This document shows positions 1 through 12,213 of a DNA stretch of 64,000 nucleotides, piece after piece; the stretch's first letter is position 1, and every line of letters begins with the position of its first letter. The stretch is from positions 104,074 through 168,073 of the forward strand of contig CAITZM010000187.1 of the NCBI GenBank assembly GCA_903896925.1. The letters are read 5' to 3'. The notes below the pieces were generated by a model. That model was not told the DNA's origin. It saw nothing but the letters and a program-made list of their open reading frames with translations, and did not search any database. The translations under genes and the position numbers were made by a program. This DNA is from an uncultured Lentisphaerota bacterium. GTDB lineage: Bacteria; Verrucomicrobiota; Kiritimatiellia; CAIQIC01.

Positions 1-191
1 ATCGAGGCGAACTGTACGCCGGCCTGCGCGCGGTCCAGGTGCGCGAACAGCACGAGGCTGGCGACGAGCGTCAGCCCCGTCGTCACCTGCGCGATGAGCC
101 GGAACAGCCGGCCGGAAAAATGCGGCACGGTCACGCCGATCAGCGCCATCGCCAGCGGCAGGAGCACCGTTATGACCAGTAAATCAGACAT
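1..191 (-). CDS. nuoM: NADH-quinone oxidoreductase subunit M, N-terminal part (truncated by window edge)
   Basis: Only the first 63 codons are inside the window. The peptide opens MSDLLVITVLLPLAMALIG and continues as a hydrophobic helix, a short basic loop and a second helix, as expected for the start of an antiporter-like proton-pumping subunit of complex I. Subunit identity rests mainly on position: it follows nuoL in the same orientation, and nuoM is the usual next gene. NuoN cannot be excluded from this short stretch. It is separated from nuoL by a 246-bp repeat-filled gap, so it may not be translationally coupled to it. Confidence 0.72.
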   Translation of the reverse strand, partial: MSDLLVITVLLPLAMALIGVTVPHFSGRLFRLIAQVTTGLTLVASLVLFAHLDRAQAGVQFAS

Positions 192-437
192 GGGATTTAA
201 TATTTATGATTTAAGATTTCAGATTTGCGATTGAAGCCAGCAGCGGCGGCCGCCGCTCCCAGCCAGCCGGAGCCGTTAGCCCGTAGGGGCGCAGTCTTGC
301 TGCGCCCAATGTGTGTCGGTAGCGCCACGAACGGGCGCAGCGAGACTGCGCCCCTACAAGGAGCAGGCTGTAGCGGCGACCTGCGGTCGCCGACGGCGGC
401 CACAGGCCGCCGCTACAGAGGAATTGTTCAAGGAATT
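192..437. repeat. Repeat-filled gap between nuoL and nuoM
   Basis: No gene is seen. From 193 to 235 lies an AT-rich tract of imperfect heptads of the ATTTATG/ATTTAAG kind. Around 240-270 there is a degenerate GGAG-headed hairpin. Positions 283-357 form a REPIN-like doublet: two 25-bp arms (283-307 and 333-357) that are inverted copies with one mismatch, each starting GTAG followed by a GGGCGCAG/CTGCGCCC stem. Positions 368-418 form a second doublet of two GTAG-headed hairpins placed head-out with one base between them, with stems CGGCGACC/GGTCGCCG and CGGCGGCC/GGCCGCCG. A near-identical copy of the second lies at 3145-3195. Confidence 0.85.
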
Positions 438-2278
<1,841 letters not shown>

Positions 2279-2282
<4 letters not shown>

Positions 2283-2587
2283 CCTTTCAGGCTCCGCAGG
2301 AGATCGGTGACCATGCTTGAGCGTTGGCGGAAGAGGGCGACGATGATGGCGAGGCCGATGGCGACCTCGGCGGCGGCGATGGCGATGATGAAGGTGGCGA
2401 GCACCTGGCCCTCGGCGTGTCCTCCGTAGCGCGAAAACGCGACGAGCGCGAGATTCGCGGCGTTCAGGTTCATCTCCAAGCCCATGAACACGAGCAGCGC
2501 ATTCCGGCGCAGGACGATGCAGGCGAGGCCGAGCGCGAAGAGCGCGCCGCTGACGGCGAGATAGTGGATGAGGCCGACGTGCATCAT
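2279..2587 (-). CDS. nuoK: NADH-quinone oxidoreductase subunit K
   Basis: This is a 102-residue protein with three predicted membrane helices, the small MrpC-like subunit of the proton channel. The segments GLEMNLNAANLALVAFSRY and AAAEVAIGLAIIVALFR carry the buried glutamates conserved in the family (the E of GLEMN and the E of AAAEVA). The gene starts with tandem ATG codons at 2587/2584; the second overlaps the nuoJ stop. Its own stop overlaps the nuoL start, so nuoJ, nuoK and nuoL are tightly coupled. Confidence 0.96.
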
Positions 2588-3090
2588 GGCTGCTTCTCCT
2601 TGCGGCCGAGCACGACGACGCCGATGGTCGCAGCCAGCAGGATGAGCGCGGTGATCTCCACGGGCAGCAGGTAGCGGGTGAAAACCGGCGTCATGACGTT
2701 TTCGAGCGTGCCCTCGAACCACTGCTCCGGGGCGGCGGCGAGCGCACCGCTGCGTTTGAGCACCGGCAGGAGCGCGGCGGCCAGCGCGGCGACGGCAAGC
2801 GGAGCGCCGGCCAGGCCGAGCAGATTGCCATGCCACCAGTGGCGGCTCTCGCGGTAGTCGAGCAGCATGATGACGAACAGGAACAGCACCATGATCGCAC
2901 CGGCATAGACGAGGACCTGGATCATCGCGAGGAAGAACGCCTGCAGCAGCACATAGAGCCCGGCGAGGAAGAAGAACGAGAGTACGAGATAGAGCCCGCT
3001 GGCGACGGCGTTGGGGCTGATCAGCACCAGCACGCCGCACAGCAGCAGCGCGAGGCTGAAGAACCAGAAGATGGCGTCGTAGGCGGTCAT
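2584..3090 (-). CDS. nuoJ: NADH-quinone oxidoreductase subunit J
   Basis: This 168-residue protein has five hydrophobic segments. It is a membrane subunit of complex I that contributes the pi-bulge helix near the ubiquinone cavity. The motif QVLVYAGAIMVLFLFVIML is the highly conserved third helix of NuoJ. The ORF begins MTAYDAIFWFF and ends GRKEKQP. It overlaps nuoK by four bases and is separated from nuoI by 181 bp holding a REPIN-like palindrome, so the nuo cluster is broken here into translational blocks. Confidence 0.95.
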   Translation of the reverse strand: MTAYDAIFWFFSLALLLCGVLVLISPNAVASGLYLVLSFFFLAGLYVLLQAFFLAMIQVLVYAGAIMVLFLFVIMLLDYRESRHWWHGNLLGLAGAPLAVAALAAALLPVLKRSGALAAAPEQWFEGTLENVMTPVFTRYLLPVEITALILLAATIGVVVLGRKEKQP

Positions 3091-3144
3091 GGCGAAAACC
3101 CAAACTTTCTACCGCTGCTGTGGGCGGGTTGGGTTGCGGCCTGG

Positions 3145-3195
3145 CTGTAGCGGCGACCTGTGGTCGCCGTCGGCGGTCGCAGACCGCCGCTACAG
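3145..3195. repeat. REPIN-like palindromic doublet between nuoI and nuoJ
   Basis: This 51-bp element consists of two head-out GTAG hairpins: stem CGGCGACC/GGTCGCCG with loop TGT, one base, then stem CGGCGGTC/GACCGCCG reading back to CTAC. It has the same length and architecture as 368-418, differing at a few positions that mostly preserve pairing. It occupies the only sizeable gap between nuoI and nuoJ and could act as an mRNA-stabilising or attenuating hairpin within the operon. Confidence 0.9.
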
Positions 3196-3271
3196 AAGCA
3201 GCTTGACCGAACGCCGCCCGCGGGTGTCGCAAGCGACGCCCCTACAAAACAAAAAATGTCGTCGCGCGTGG

Positions 3272-3775
3272 TCATTTCTTCTTCCACTTGCAGATCGGGT
3301 CTTCGTGGACGCCGCCGAGTTCGAGGAGCTTGTCCTTATGGAACTGCAGTTCGGCGCGCTTGTAGCCGGTGACCGCGAAATCCTTCTTCAGGAAGATCGC
3401 CTGCTCGGGGCAGACTTCCTCGCACTGGCCGCAATAGATGCAGCGGGTCATGTCGATGATGAAGTCCGCCGGCTCCTTCTCGATCCTGGCCTCGGCGGGC
3501 GCGCCCGCGTCGCGCTGGCCCGGGATGACGCGGATGGCCTTGGGCGGGCAGACGAATTCGCAGAGCTGGCACGAGACGCACTTGACCTGCCCGTCCTGGT
3601 TGCGGACGAGCGTCGGGGCGCCGCGGTACTTGCCGAGCAGCTTGAACTTCTCCTCGGGATATTGCCGCGTGAATTTCTTGCGCGGCATGTGCTTGAGCGT
3701 GGTCCACATGCCCGCGAGGATCTGCGGCAGGTAGAGCCGGTCCAGGAACGTCAGCTTGGGGCGCCGGACCTTCAT
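3272..3775 (-). CDS. nuoI: NADH-quinone oxidoreductase subunit I (two [4Fe-4S] ferredoxin)
   Basis: This 167-residue peripheral-arm subunit carries clusters N6a and N6b that pass electrons toward N2 in NuoB. Two complete ferredoxin motifs are visible: C66-x2-C69-x2-C72-x3-C76-P and C112-x2-C115-x2-C118-x3-C122-P. The N-terminal amphipathic stretch (residues 8-35) fits membrane association. The start ATG overlaps the nuoH stop (ATGA, 3772-3775). The lysine-rich C-terminus (KWKKK) is unremarkable. Confidence 0.96.
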   Translation of the reverse strand: MKVRRPKLTFLDRLYLPQILAGMWTTLKHMPRKKFTRQYPEEKFKLLGKYRGAPTLVRNQDGQVKCVSCQLCEFVCPPKAIRVIPGQRDAGAPAEARIEKEPADFIIDMTRCIYCGQCEEVCPEQAIFLKKDFAVTGYKRAELQFHKDKLLELGGVHEDPICKWKKK

Positions 3776-4806
3776 GCGCCACCCCGCAGGCCGAGGACGA
3801 TGGCCGTAATGAGGATGTTGAGCAGCGCGAGCGGGAAGAGCACCTTCCAGCCGAGCCCCATGAGCTGGTCGTAGCGCAGGCGCGGCACGGTCCAGCGCAC
3901 CCAGATGAAGAGGAACAGGATGCAGGCGGTCTTGGCGACGAAGATCGCGACGTGCGCCGCGCCGACCCACCAGACCAGCGCGGGCGCGTTGAACGGCGCG
4001 AAGGGCAGCGACCAGCCGCCGAAGAACAGCGTCACCAGCAGCATCGAGGCGACCATCATGTTCGCGTATTCGCCGAGGAAGAACAGGCCGAACTTGAGCG
4101 AGCTGTATTCGATGTTATAGCCGCTGACCAGCTCCTGCTCCGCCTCCGGGAAGTCGAACGGCGCGCGGTTGGTCTCGGCGAACATGCAGATGAGGAACAG
4201 GAACGCGGCGAGCGGCTGCTGCCAGACGAGCCAGCCGTTGGCGGCCTGGTAGAGCACGGTCTGCGTCAGGTTCAGCGTCTGCGTCTGCATGAAGATCGCG
4301 ACGAGGCTCAGGCCGATGCAGACCTCGTAGGAGATCAGCTGCGCCGCCGAGCGGACGCCCCCGAGGAACGGAAACTTCGAGTTGCTCGACCAGCCCGCGA
4401 GGACGATGCCGTAGACGCTGAAGGCGCCGACCGCGAACACGACGAGCATGCCCGGGCCGATGTCCGCCAGCACGCAGCTCATCGGGCCGAGGTTGCTGCC
4501 CCACGGCATCAGCGCCATCGTCAGCAGCGCCGGCAGGAAAACCAGCGTCGGCGCCAGGACGAAATAGACCTTGTGGACATGGTTGGGGATGATGTCTTCC
4601 TTGAGGAACAGCTTGAGCGCGTCGGCCCACGGCTGCATGAGGCCGAACCAGCCCGTGCGGTTCGGGCCGATGCGGTCCTGGATCCACGCGCAGACCCAGC
4701 GCTCCGCCATGACCGTGTAGGGCACGATCGCGAACGTGATCACGAAGATCGCGAGAATGCGGATTCCCACGAAGATCCACTCCCATATGACGGCGTCTAA
4801 ATGCAT
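3772..4806 (-). CDS. nuoH: NADH-quinone oxidoreductase subunit H
   Basis: This 344-residue protein with about eight membrane helices forms the ubiquinone cavity between the peripheral and membrane arms. Diagnostic stretches are MAERWVCAWIQDRIGPNR (family signature ERK/RxxAxxQxRxGPN), EQELVSGYNIEYSSLKFGLFF with its acidic loop, and AETNRAPFDFPEAE, the most conserved NuoH motif. Length matches the family. It overlaps nuoI by four bases. Upstream, 153 bp of short tandem-repeat DNA separates it from nuoG. Confidence 0.97.
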   Translation of the reverse strand: MHLDAVIWEWIFVGIRILAIFVITFAIVPYTVMAERWVCAWIQDRIGPNRTGWFGLMQPWADALKLFLKEDIIPNHVHKVYFVLAPTLVFLPALLTMALMPWGSNLGPMSCVLADIGPGMLVVFAVGAFSVYGIVLAGWSSNSKFPFLGGVRSAAQLISYEVCIGLSLVAIFMQTQTLNLTQTVLYQAANGWLVWQQPLAAFLFLICMFAETNRAPFDFPEAEQELVSGYNIEYSSLKFGLFFLGEYANMMVASMLLVTLFFGGWSLPFAPFNAPALVWWVGAAHVAIFVAKTACILFLFIWVRWTVPRLRYDQLMGLGWKVLFPLALLNILITAIVLGLRGGA

Positions 4807-4959
4807 GCTGGTCAGTTGTCAGTCGTTCGTTGTCAGTTGTCGTCCACAAATCGTAAAGCCCTGCCGCACCCCGCACGTCCTTTGTCCTTTGTCATTGGTC
4901 ATTCGTCCGTTGTCGGTTGTTCGGCGCTATTCCGCAAATCATAAATCTGAAATCATAAA
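4807..4959. repeat. Short-repeat tract between nuoG and nuoH
   Basis: The 153-bp gap holds imperfect direct repeats of GTCAGTTGTCAGTCG/TTGTCAG type (about 4811-4845), then GTCCTTTGTC/GTCATTGGTC type (about 4880-4922), then an AT-rich heptad tract of AAATCAT units (about 4936-4972) that runs into the nuoG stop region. Similar AT-rich heptads occur at 193-235, 9576-9610 and 11586-11625, all within gaps of the nuo cluster. No ORF or clear terminator is seen. Confidence 0.75.
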
Positions 4960-6594
4960 TCATAAATTTCTGCCCTGCTCGCCGATGCTTTCCAGGGTCC
5001 AGCCTGCCAGCGCGGGGATTTCCGCCGCCATGGTGGCGAAGACTGTTCCCAGGCTTGGAGACTCGGGGGACGGTTTCTTCCCGTCCTTGGCCACCGCCGC
5101 GAGCAACCCGCTCAAGACCTGCCACTCGGCGCGGGCCGCGCCCGGCGCGGCGACCGCTGGATGGAACTGCTGCATCCGGCCCTTGGCATTGACGAACGTT
5201 CCGCCTTTTTCCGCAAACGCTGCGCCGGGTAACACGACATGCGCCGCCTGTGTCGTCGCGCCGGGCAGGATAGCAAGCACGACGAGCAATTCCAGCTTGG
5301 CCAGCAGGTCGGCGCCGATACCGGCGGCGGTCACGTCCTCGCCGAGCACGAGCAGCGCCTTGATTTCGCCGCGCGCGATGCCGGCGGCGATCTCCGCAAG
5401 GCGGCTGCCCGGTGTGCCTGAGGCAACGCCGGTGAGCTGCGCTCCGCGCATGTTCGGGTTGCGGTCGGTGTCGAGCAAGAGTTTATCGGCCGCGCCGCTG
5501 CGCGGGACGCTGTCGAGCAGCGTGCTGTCCAGGCCTTGGCACAGTTTGGCGAAGAGGAACAGCTCCTCGGTCGTCGCGCGCGCCGAGCCGATGCCGGCGA
5601 TCTGGCCACCCGCGGTGCGGATGGCGGCGAGCCGCTCCGCGACATGGGCGATGGCGGCGGGCCATTCCACTCCGGCGCCACCGATCAGCGGCGTGGTCAG
5701 CCGCGCGGGATCGCCGATGAATTTGTAGTTCAGCCGGCCGAAGTCGCACAGCCAGCACTGGTTGACGGCGGGGTTGTCGCGCGGCGTCTGGCGGTAGACC
5801 ACGTCCTCGCGCGAGCCGATGAGCGTGTTGCAGCCGGTGGCGCAGTGCGGGCAAAGGCTCCGCGTCTCCTTGAGGAACCAGACCCGCTGGCGGAAACGGA
5901 AGTCGGTCGAGGTCAGCGCGCCGACCGGGCAGAGGTCCACGATGTTGAGATCGTAGTTCGTGTTCGGCTCCTGGCCGGGATAGCAGGTGAGCGTGGAGCG
6001 GCTGCCGCGCTTGACGAAGCCGAGGCAGTCCTGCCCCGCGACCTCGCGCATGAAGCGGACGCAGCGCGAGCAGAGGACGCAGCGCTCGTCATCCAGCGTG
6101 ACCTTCGCGTTGAGCACGACGTGCTTGGGCTTGTGCTCCTTCTCCTCGACGAAGCGGCTGCAGCCCTGGCCGTAGTCCACCGCAAGCTCCTGCAGGCGGC
6201 ATTCGCCGGCCTGGTCGCAGATCGGGCAGTCGAGCGGGTGGTTGATGAGCAGGAATTCCATCACGCCGCGGCGCGCCTTGATGACGCGCGGCGTGCGGGT
6301 CAGCACGACCATGCCCTCACTGACGGTGGTGTTGCACGCGATGGTCAGCTTCGGGCCGAAGTTGACCCGCGGCCGGCCGTCGGCGGCGAGCACCGGCTTG
6401 CGGTCCGGGCCGAGCTGCGGCAGGCCGACCTCGACGAGACACATGCGGCAGTTGCCGGCAATCGGGAGCTGCGGGTGGTAGCAGAAGTGCGGGATCTCGA
6501 TTCCCGCCAGCCGCGCGGCCTCGATGAGGTTCGTCCCCGGCACGGCCTGCACGGCGCGCCCGTCGATCATCAGATTGACAGTTTCCACGCTCAT
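4960..6594 (-). CDS. nuoG: NADH-quinone oxidoreductase subunit G
   Basis: This 544-residue iron-sulfur subunit belongs to the NADH-dehydrogenase arm. Clusters can be assigned from cysteines: [2Fe-2S] N1b C38/C49/C52/C87; His-ligated N5 H119/C123/C126/C132; N4 C172/C175/C178/C222; and the extra N7 site C248/C251/C255/C283, which many NuoG proteins lack. The molybdopterin-oxidoreductase-like remainder is short, making the protein well below the 700-900 residues common for NuoG. The start at 6594 is set by a one-base TGATG overlap with the upstream ORF6N gene, so nuoG translation is probably coupled to a gene unrelated to complex I. Confidence 0.95.
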   Translation of the reverse strand: MSVETVNLMIDGRAVQAVPGTNLIEAARLAGIEIPHFCYHPQLPIAGNCRMCLVEVGLPQLGPDRKPVLAADGRPRVNFGPKLTIACNTTVSEGMVVLTRTPRVIKARRGVMEFLLINHPLDCPICDQAGECRLQELAVDYGQGCSRFVEEKEHKPKHVVLNAKVTLDDERCVLCSRCVRFMREVAGQDCLGFVKRGSRSTLTCYPGQEPNTNYDLNIVDLCPVGALTSTDFRFRQRVWFLKETRSLCPHCATGCNTLIGSREDVVYRQTPRDNPAVNQCWLCDFGRLNYKFIGDPARLTTPLIGGAGVEWPAAIAHVAERLAAIRTAGGQIAGIGSARATTEELFLFAKLCQGLDSTLLDSVPRSGAADKLLLDTDRNPNMRGAQLTGVASGTPGSRLAEIAAGIARGEIKALLVLGEDVTAAGIGADLLAKLELLVVLAILPGATTQAAHVVLPGAAFAEKGGTFVNAKGRMQQFHPAVAAPGAARAEWQVLSGLLAAVAKDGKKPSPESPSLGTVFATMAAEIPALAGWTLESIGEQGRNL

Positions 6595-7154
6595 CAACGT
6601 CGCACCCTGCTTCTTTTCACACGATAGACGCCGCGCGACTCCGCCACGCCGAAGCCGATGCGCTTGCGCGGCGGCTCGGGCGGCTGCATGAGTTCCTGGA
6701 TGGCCTCGAAGACCGCGCGGAACTGATCGTCGTATTTCTTCTCCAACTCGGCCAGTTTGCGCGCCAGTTCCACATGCGAGGCGAGCATCTGCCGCAGCCG
6801 GACAAACGTCCGCATGATTTCCACGTTCACCCGCACGGCCCGCGGGCTGTGTAATACGCTCGACAACATCGCCACACCCTGTTCGGTGAAGGCATAGGGC
6901 AACGCGCGCCGCATGCCGCCCCAACTTGAAGTCACAAACTGTGACTTCAAGTTTTTAACCTCTTGCCGTGTAAGCTGAAAAACAAAGTCGCCAGGGAACC
7001 GTTCGGCGTTGCGCTTCACGGCTTGGTTCAACACTTTGACGGGAACGCCATAGAGATCGGCAAGATCGGTTCCGAGCATGACCTTCTGTCCACGCAACAA
7101 CAGAATGGACTGCTGAATCCGCTCGGGCGGCAGGATGTCATAGCGGATGGTCAT
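6594..7154 (-). CDS. ORF6N-domain protein, second of tandem pair inside the nuo operon
   Basis: This 186-residue protein carries an N-terminal ORF6N-type domain (residues about 5-95). Recognisable blocks are QKVMLGTDLADLYGVPVKVLN, RNAERFPGDFVFQLT and YAFTEQGVAMLSSVLHSPRAV. A coiled-coil-like stretch (VELARKLAELEKKYDD) and a basic tail follow. ORF6N domains are known from phage and bacterial DNA-binding/anti-repressor-like proteins; a DNA-binding role here is inferred. The C-terminal stretch PPEPPRKRIGFGVAESRG is identical to that of the upstream paralogue, pointing to tandem duplication or conversion. The start overlaps the preceding gene (ATGA) and the stop overlaps the nuoG start (TGATG). 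Confidence 0.9.
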   Translation of the reverse strand: MTIRYDILPPERIQQSILLLRGQKVMLGTDLADLYGVPVKVLNQAVKRNAERFPGDFVFQLTRQEVKNLKSQFVTSSWGGMRRALPYAFTEQGVAMLSSVLHSPRAVRVNVEIMRTFVRLRQMLASHVELARKLAELEKKYDDQFRAVFEAIQELMQPPEPPRKRIGFGVAESRGVYRVKRSRVRR

Positions 7155-7775
7155 GACAGGCGCCTCCTGTTCGGCGAACCCTGACCACGCTTTACGCGAT
7201 AAACGCCGCGCGACTCCGCCACGCCGAAGCCGATGCGCTTGCGCGGCGGCTCCGGCGGCGCGACCAACTGCTTCATCTCGTCCAGCAGATGCAAAAGCGT
7301 TCGTTCGTGTCCATCCAGCCGCTCGGTCAGCTTGCGCTCCAGTTCAGCCAGTTTTTGCGCCAGTTCCTGATGACCTGCCAATGCTTCGCGCATCTGCACA
7401 AACGCGCGGACAACGAACAGGCTCATCTGTACCGCCCGCGGACTATTCAACAGCGCCGCCGCCATGATCGCGCCGTGCTCGGTGAAGGCGAAGGGCGCAT
7501 GCCGAAAAATACGTTTGGATGCGGTCGCAGGTTGCGACCGCAGGTCATATTGCGTGGCGGAAACAAAGGTCGCAATTTGCGACCTTAGATTTGCAACCTC
7601 TTGGCGCTCAAGCTGGAAGACAAAGTCATCCGGGAACCTTTCCTGGTTCCGCTTGACGGCTTCGTTGAGGCGCTTGGTAGTCACGCCGTAGATCCCGGCG
7701 AGGTCGGCATCGAGGATGATGCGCCGCCCGCGCAGCTGGAAAATCCGGCAAGCAATGCGTTCCAGAGGAATGAGG

Positions 7776-7786
<11 letters not shown>
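7151..7786 (-). CDS. ORF6N-domain protein, first of tandem pair inside the nuo operon
   Basis: This 211-residue protein has an ORF6N domain at residues about 8-115 (RRIILDADLAGIYGVTTKRLN, RNQERFPDDFVFQLE, FAFTEHGAIMAAALLNSPRAV), a coiled-coil-like LAQKLAELERKLTERL segment and a basic C-terminus. It begins 11 bases inside the end of nuoEF and ends in an ATGA overlap with its paralogue. Relative to the second copy it has an insertion around residues 75-95 (VSATQYDLRSQPATASKRIF). The function is unknown. It could be a mobile-element or phage relic that kept operon frame, or a regulator expressed with complex I. Confidence 0.9.
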
Positions 7787-9596
<1,810 letters not shown>

Positions 9597-9617
9597 TCGG
9601 CAATCTTCAATGTCTTC

Positions 9618-10856
9618 TCATCGGTCGCATTCGCCCATGACGAAATCCAGGCTGCCGAGGATCGCAGTCATGTCGCTGACCATGTGCCCGATGCACAGCT
9701 TCGGCAGCGCCTGCAGGTTGGCGAACGACGGCCCGCGGATCTTCAGCCGGTGCGGCACGCCGCCGCCGCGGCTGATGATCAGGAAGCCCAGCTCGCCCTT
9801 CGGGTTCTCCGCCGAGAAATAGACCTCGCCCGGCGGCGCGTTGATGCCCTCGGTGACGATCATGAACTGGTGGATCAGCTCTTCCATCTTCGTCAACACC
9901 GCGTCCTTGCGCGGCAAAAAGATCTTCGGGTCATCCACGTGCCACGGCCCGTCGGGCAGGTTGTCGGCGGCCTGGTGCAGGATGCGGACGCTCTGCCGGA
10001 TTTCCTCCATGCGCACGAGGTAGCGGTCGTAGCAGTCGCCGGTGGTGCCCACCGGCACCTCGAAATCGAAGTCCTCATAGGCGCTGTAGGGATGCGCCTT
10101 GCGCAGGTCCCACTCCACGCCGGACGCGCGCAGGTTCGGGCCGGTCAGGCCGAGGTCGATGGCGTCCGCCGCGGAGAGCGTGCCGATGTCCTTGGTGCGG
10201 TCCACAAAGATCCGGTTGCGCGTCAGCAGCCCGTCGATCTCGTCCACGGTCTTGGGCAAGCCCTTCAGGAACGTCCGCAGCAGCGGGATAAATTCCGGCG
10301 GCAGGTCGTTCAGCAGCCCGCCGATGCGCGTGAACGAGGTGGTGAAGCGCGCGCCGCTGAGCGTCTCGCACAGGTCGTGGATCAGCTCGCGCTGGCGCAT
10401 CGCGTAGAAGAACACCGTCATCGCGCCCACGTCCATCGCGTAGCAGCCGATGCCCAGCAGGTGCGAGCTGATGCGCGCCAGTTCGCAGCAGAGCACGCGG
10501 ATGTACTGGCAGCGCCGCGGCACGTCCACGCCGAGCAGCTTCTCCACCGCGTAGGCGTAGGCCACGTTGTTCGCCAGCGGCGACAGGTAGTCGAGCCGGT
10601 CGGTATAGGGCAGGAACTGCGCGTAGGTCATGTTCTCGGCGATCTTCTCGTCGCCGCGGTGCAGATAGCCGATGTCCGGCCAGCAGTTGGTGATCTCCTC
10701 GCCGTCCAGCTCGAGGATGACGCGCAGCACGCCGTGCGTGCTCGGATGCTGCGGGCCCATGTTGATGACCATGCGCTCGGCGCCGTCGGCCGGCGGCAGC
10801 GCCGCCTGCGCCCGCGCGGCGGAATCGATCCAGGCCATGGTGCGCACGTCAACCAT
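9618..10856 (-). CDS. nuoD: NADH-quinone oxidoreductase subunit D
   Basis: This 412-residue 49-kDa-type subunit lines the quinone site together with NuoB. Hallmarks are INMGPQHPSTHGVLR, DIGYLHRGDEKIAEN, RIGGLLNDLP and the C-terminal ENPKGELGFLIISRG and CDR ending. Length fits stand-alone NuoD, so here nuoC and nuoD are not fused. The start lies two bases after the nuoC stop. It is followed by a short AT-rich tract before nuoEF. Confidence 0.97.
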   Translation of the reverse strand: MVDVRTMAWIDSAARAQAALPPADGAERMVINMGPQHPSTHGVLRVILELDGEEITNCWPDIGYLHRGDEKIAENMTYAQFLPYTDRLDYLSPLANNVAYAYAVEKLLGVDVPRRCQYIRVLCCELARISSHLLGIGCYAMDVGAMTVFFYAMRQRELIHDLCETLSGARFTTSFTRIGGLLNDLPPEFIPLLRTFLKGLPKTVDEIDGLLTRNRIFVDRTKDIGTLSAADAIDLGLTGPNLRASGVEWDLRKAHPYSAYEDFDFEVPVGTTGDCYDRYLVRMEEIRQSVRILHQAADNLPDGPWHVDDPKIFLPRKDAVLTKMEELIHQFMIVTEGINAPPGEVYFSAENPKGELGFLIISRGGGVPHRLKIRGPSFANLQALPKLCIGHMVSDMTAILGSLDFVMGECDR

Positions 10857-10858
10857 GG

Positions 10859-11485
10859 TCAGATCTCCTCCAGATGGCCGGGGTGCGCCGTCTTCTCGTC
10901 GCGCTCCGCCATCGTGTCGTTCGACCGGGGCTCGCGCCGTTGGGCGCCCAGGGCGCCGATCCCGGCGACGAACGGCCCGCCATTCATCGGCGCGGGCTCC
11001 GCCGCGCCCGCGTTGCACGCCGTCGCCGGCAGCTCCGCCGGCAGGCCGGCGAGCGGGAAGTCCTTGCGCAGCGGGAAATGCGGATAACCTTCCCACATGA
11101 TGAGGCGCTTGAGGTTGGGATGGCCGCGGAACGTGATGCCGAACATGTCGAACGCCTCGCGCTCGTACCAGTCGGCCGTGCCCCAGACGGAAACCACGGA
11201 GTCCACCGCGGCCTCGCCCGCCGGCACCCCCACCTTGAGACGCAGCCGCGCGTGCCCGGCCAGCGAGTATACGAGATAGTGCACGGCGTACCGCGGCTCC
11301 TCGCCCAGGTTGTCCACGCCGGAGAGATCGGTCAGCATGTCGAAGCCGCAGCCGGTCTTCAGGAAACGGCAGACCTCCAGCAGCCGCGCGCGCGGCACCG
11401 TGACGCCCCATTCGCCGCGAAACTCCGGTATTTCTCCGATGTCCGCGCCGAACTGCGTCTTCAGTTTTTCAATCGTCTCGTTCAC
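10859..11485 (-). CDS. nuoC: NADH-quinone oxidoreductase subunit C
   Basis: This 208-residue 30-kDa-type subunit of the peripheral arm is identified by the conserved core WYEREAFDMFGITFRGHPNLKRLIMWEGYPHFPLRKDFPL, described here by its WYERE, DMFGI and LRKDFPL blocks. After the core there is a low-complexity tail of roughly 55 residues rich in Ala, Gly, Pro and charged residues (through GHLEEI), which is common in NuoC C-termini. It ends two bases before nuoD. Confidence 0.95.
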   Translation of the reverse strand: MNETIEKLKTQFGADIGEIPEFRGEWGVTVPRARLLEVCRFLKTGCGFDMLTDLSGVDNLGEEPRYAVHYLVYSLAGHARLRLKVGVPAGEAAVDSVVSVWGTADWYEREAFDMFGITFRGHPNLKRLIMWEGYPHFPLRKDFPLAGLPAELPATACNAGAAEPAPMNGGPFVAGIGALGAQRREPRSNDTMAERDEKTAHPGHLEEI

Positions 11486-11646
11486 TGATCAAGTCTCGCG
11501 TCTCTGGTCTCGTGTCCCGCCGGGTCGCCGCCTTCGCCCCAAGCTGCGGCGGCCATGGGTGACCCGGCTTACAGAAATTTATCCTGCCTCAAATCTTAAA
11601 TCGGAAATCTTACATCATAAATTTGTTTCTAGCCGCTCAACCATCA
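11486..11646. repeat. Repeat-bearing gap between nuoB and nuoC
   Basis: This 161-bp gap contains an imperfect hairpin pair built on CCGGGTCGCC/GGGTGACCCGG (about 11517-11570) and an AT-rich heptad tract AAATCTTAAATCGGAAATC (about 11586-11625). A related CCGGGTCACC hairpin is at 61911-61930. No promoter or ORF is evident. Confidence 0.7.
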
Positions 11647-12213
11647 TCATTCGCCCCTGATAATGATGGGACCATTCAGCATCCGCTCATCCACCGCCGC
11701 GGGGTCGGGCGACCACAAGCCCTTGAACTGCTTCGAGGCCGCCAGCTTCTTCTGGAGCGTGATGAAGCCTTCCAGCAGCGCTTCCGGGCGCGGCGGGCAG
11801 CCGGAGATATAGACATCCACCGGCATGAACGTGTCCACGCCCTGCGCCACGGCGTAGCTGCGGTACATGCCGCCGGAGCAGGCGCAGGCGCCCATCGCAA
11901 TGCACCACTTGGGCGAGGGCATCTGGTCCCAGATGCGCCGCGTCAGGCCGGCCATCTTGTAGGTGCAGGTGCCGGCGACGATCATCACGTCGGACTGCCG
12001 CGGCGAGAACCGCATCACCTCGGCGCCGAACCGCGCGATGTCGAACCGCGCCGCGCCCGACGCCATCAGCTCGATCGCGCAGCAGGCCAGGCCCATCGGC
12101 TGCGGCCAGCAGGAGTTCTTGCGGATCCAGTCGATCGCCGCGTCGAGCCGCGTGACGACCACGTCGGTCTGCTCGAGCCGCGCATCACCGGCGGCCGGTG
12201 CCTGGGGGTTCAT
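11647..12213 (-). CDS. nuoB: NADH-quinone oxidoreductase subunit B
   Basis: This 188-residue subunit carries cluster N2, the terminal electron donor to quinone. The tandem-cysteine motif GLACCAIELM (C44/C45), the GACACSGGMY block and YISGCPPRPEALLEG supply the four ligands expected for N2. The conserved RFSPRQSD motif follows the first helix. An open reading frame extends upstream, but the ATG at 12213 overlaps the nuoA stop (ATGA) and matches family length, so that start is chosen. Confidence 0.96.
   Translation of the reverse strand: MNPQAPAAGDARLEQTDVVVTRLDAAIDWIRKNSCWPQPMGLACCAIELMASGAARFDIARFGAEVMRFSPRQSDVMIVAGTCTYKMAGLTRRIWDQMPSPKWCIAMGACACSGGMYRSYAVAQGVDTFMPVDVYISGCPPRPEALLEGFITLQKKLAASKQFKGLWSPDPAAVDERMLNGPIIIRGE

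Noticed and set aside
5044..5094. Dyad-like pair centred 5053/5085 near the 3' end of nuoG
   Set aside because: Only half-sites match well and the region is coding; the 32-bp spacing is noted but not counted.
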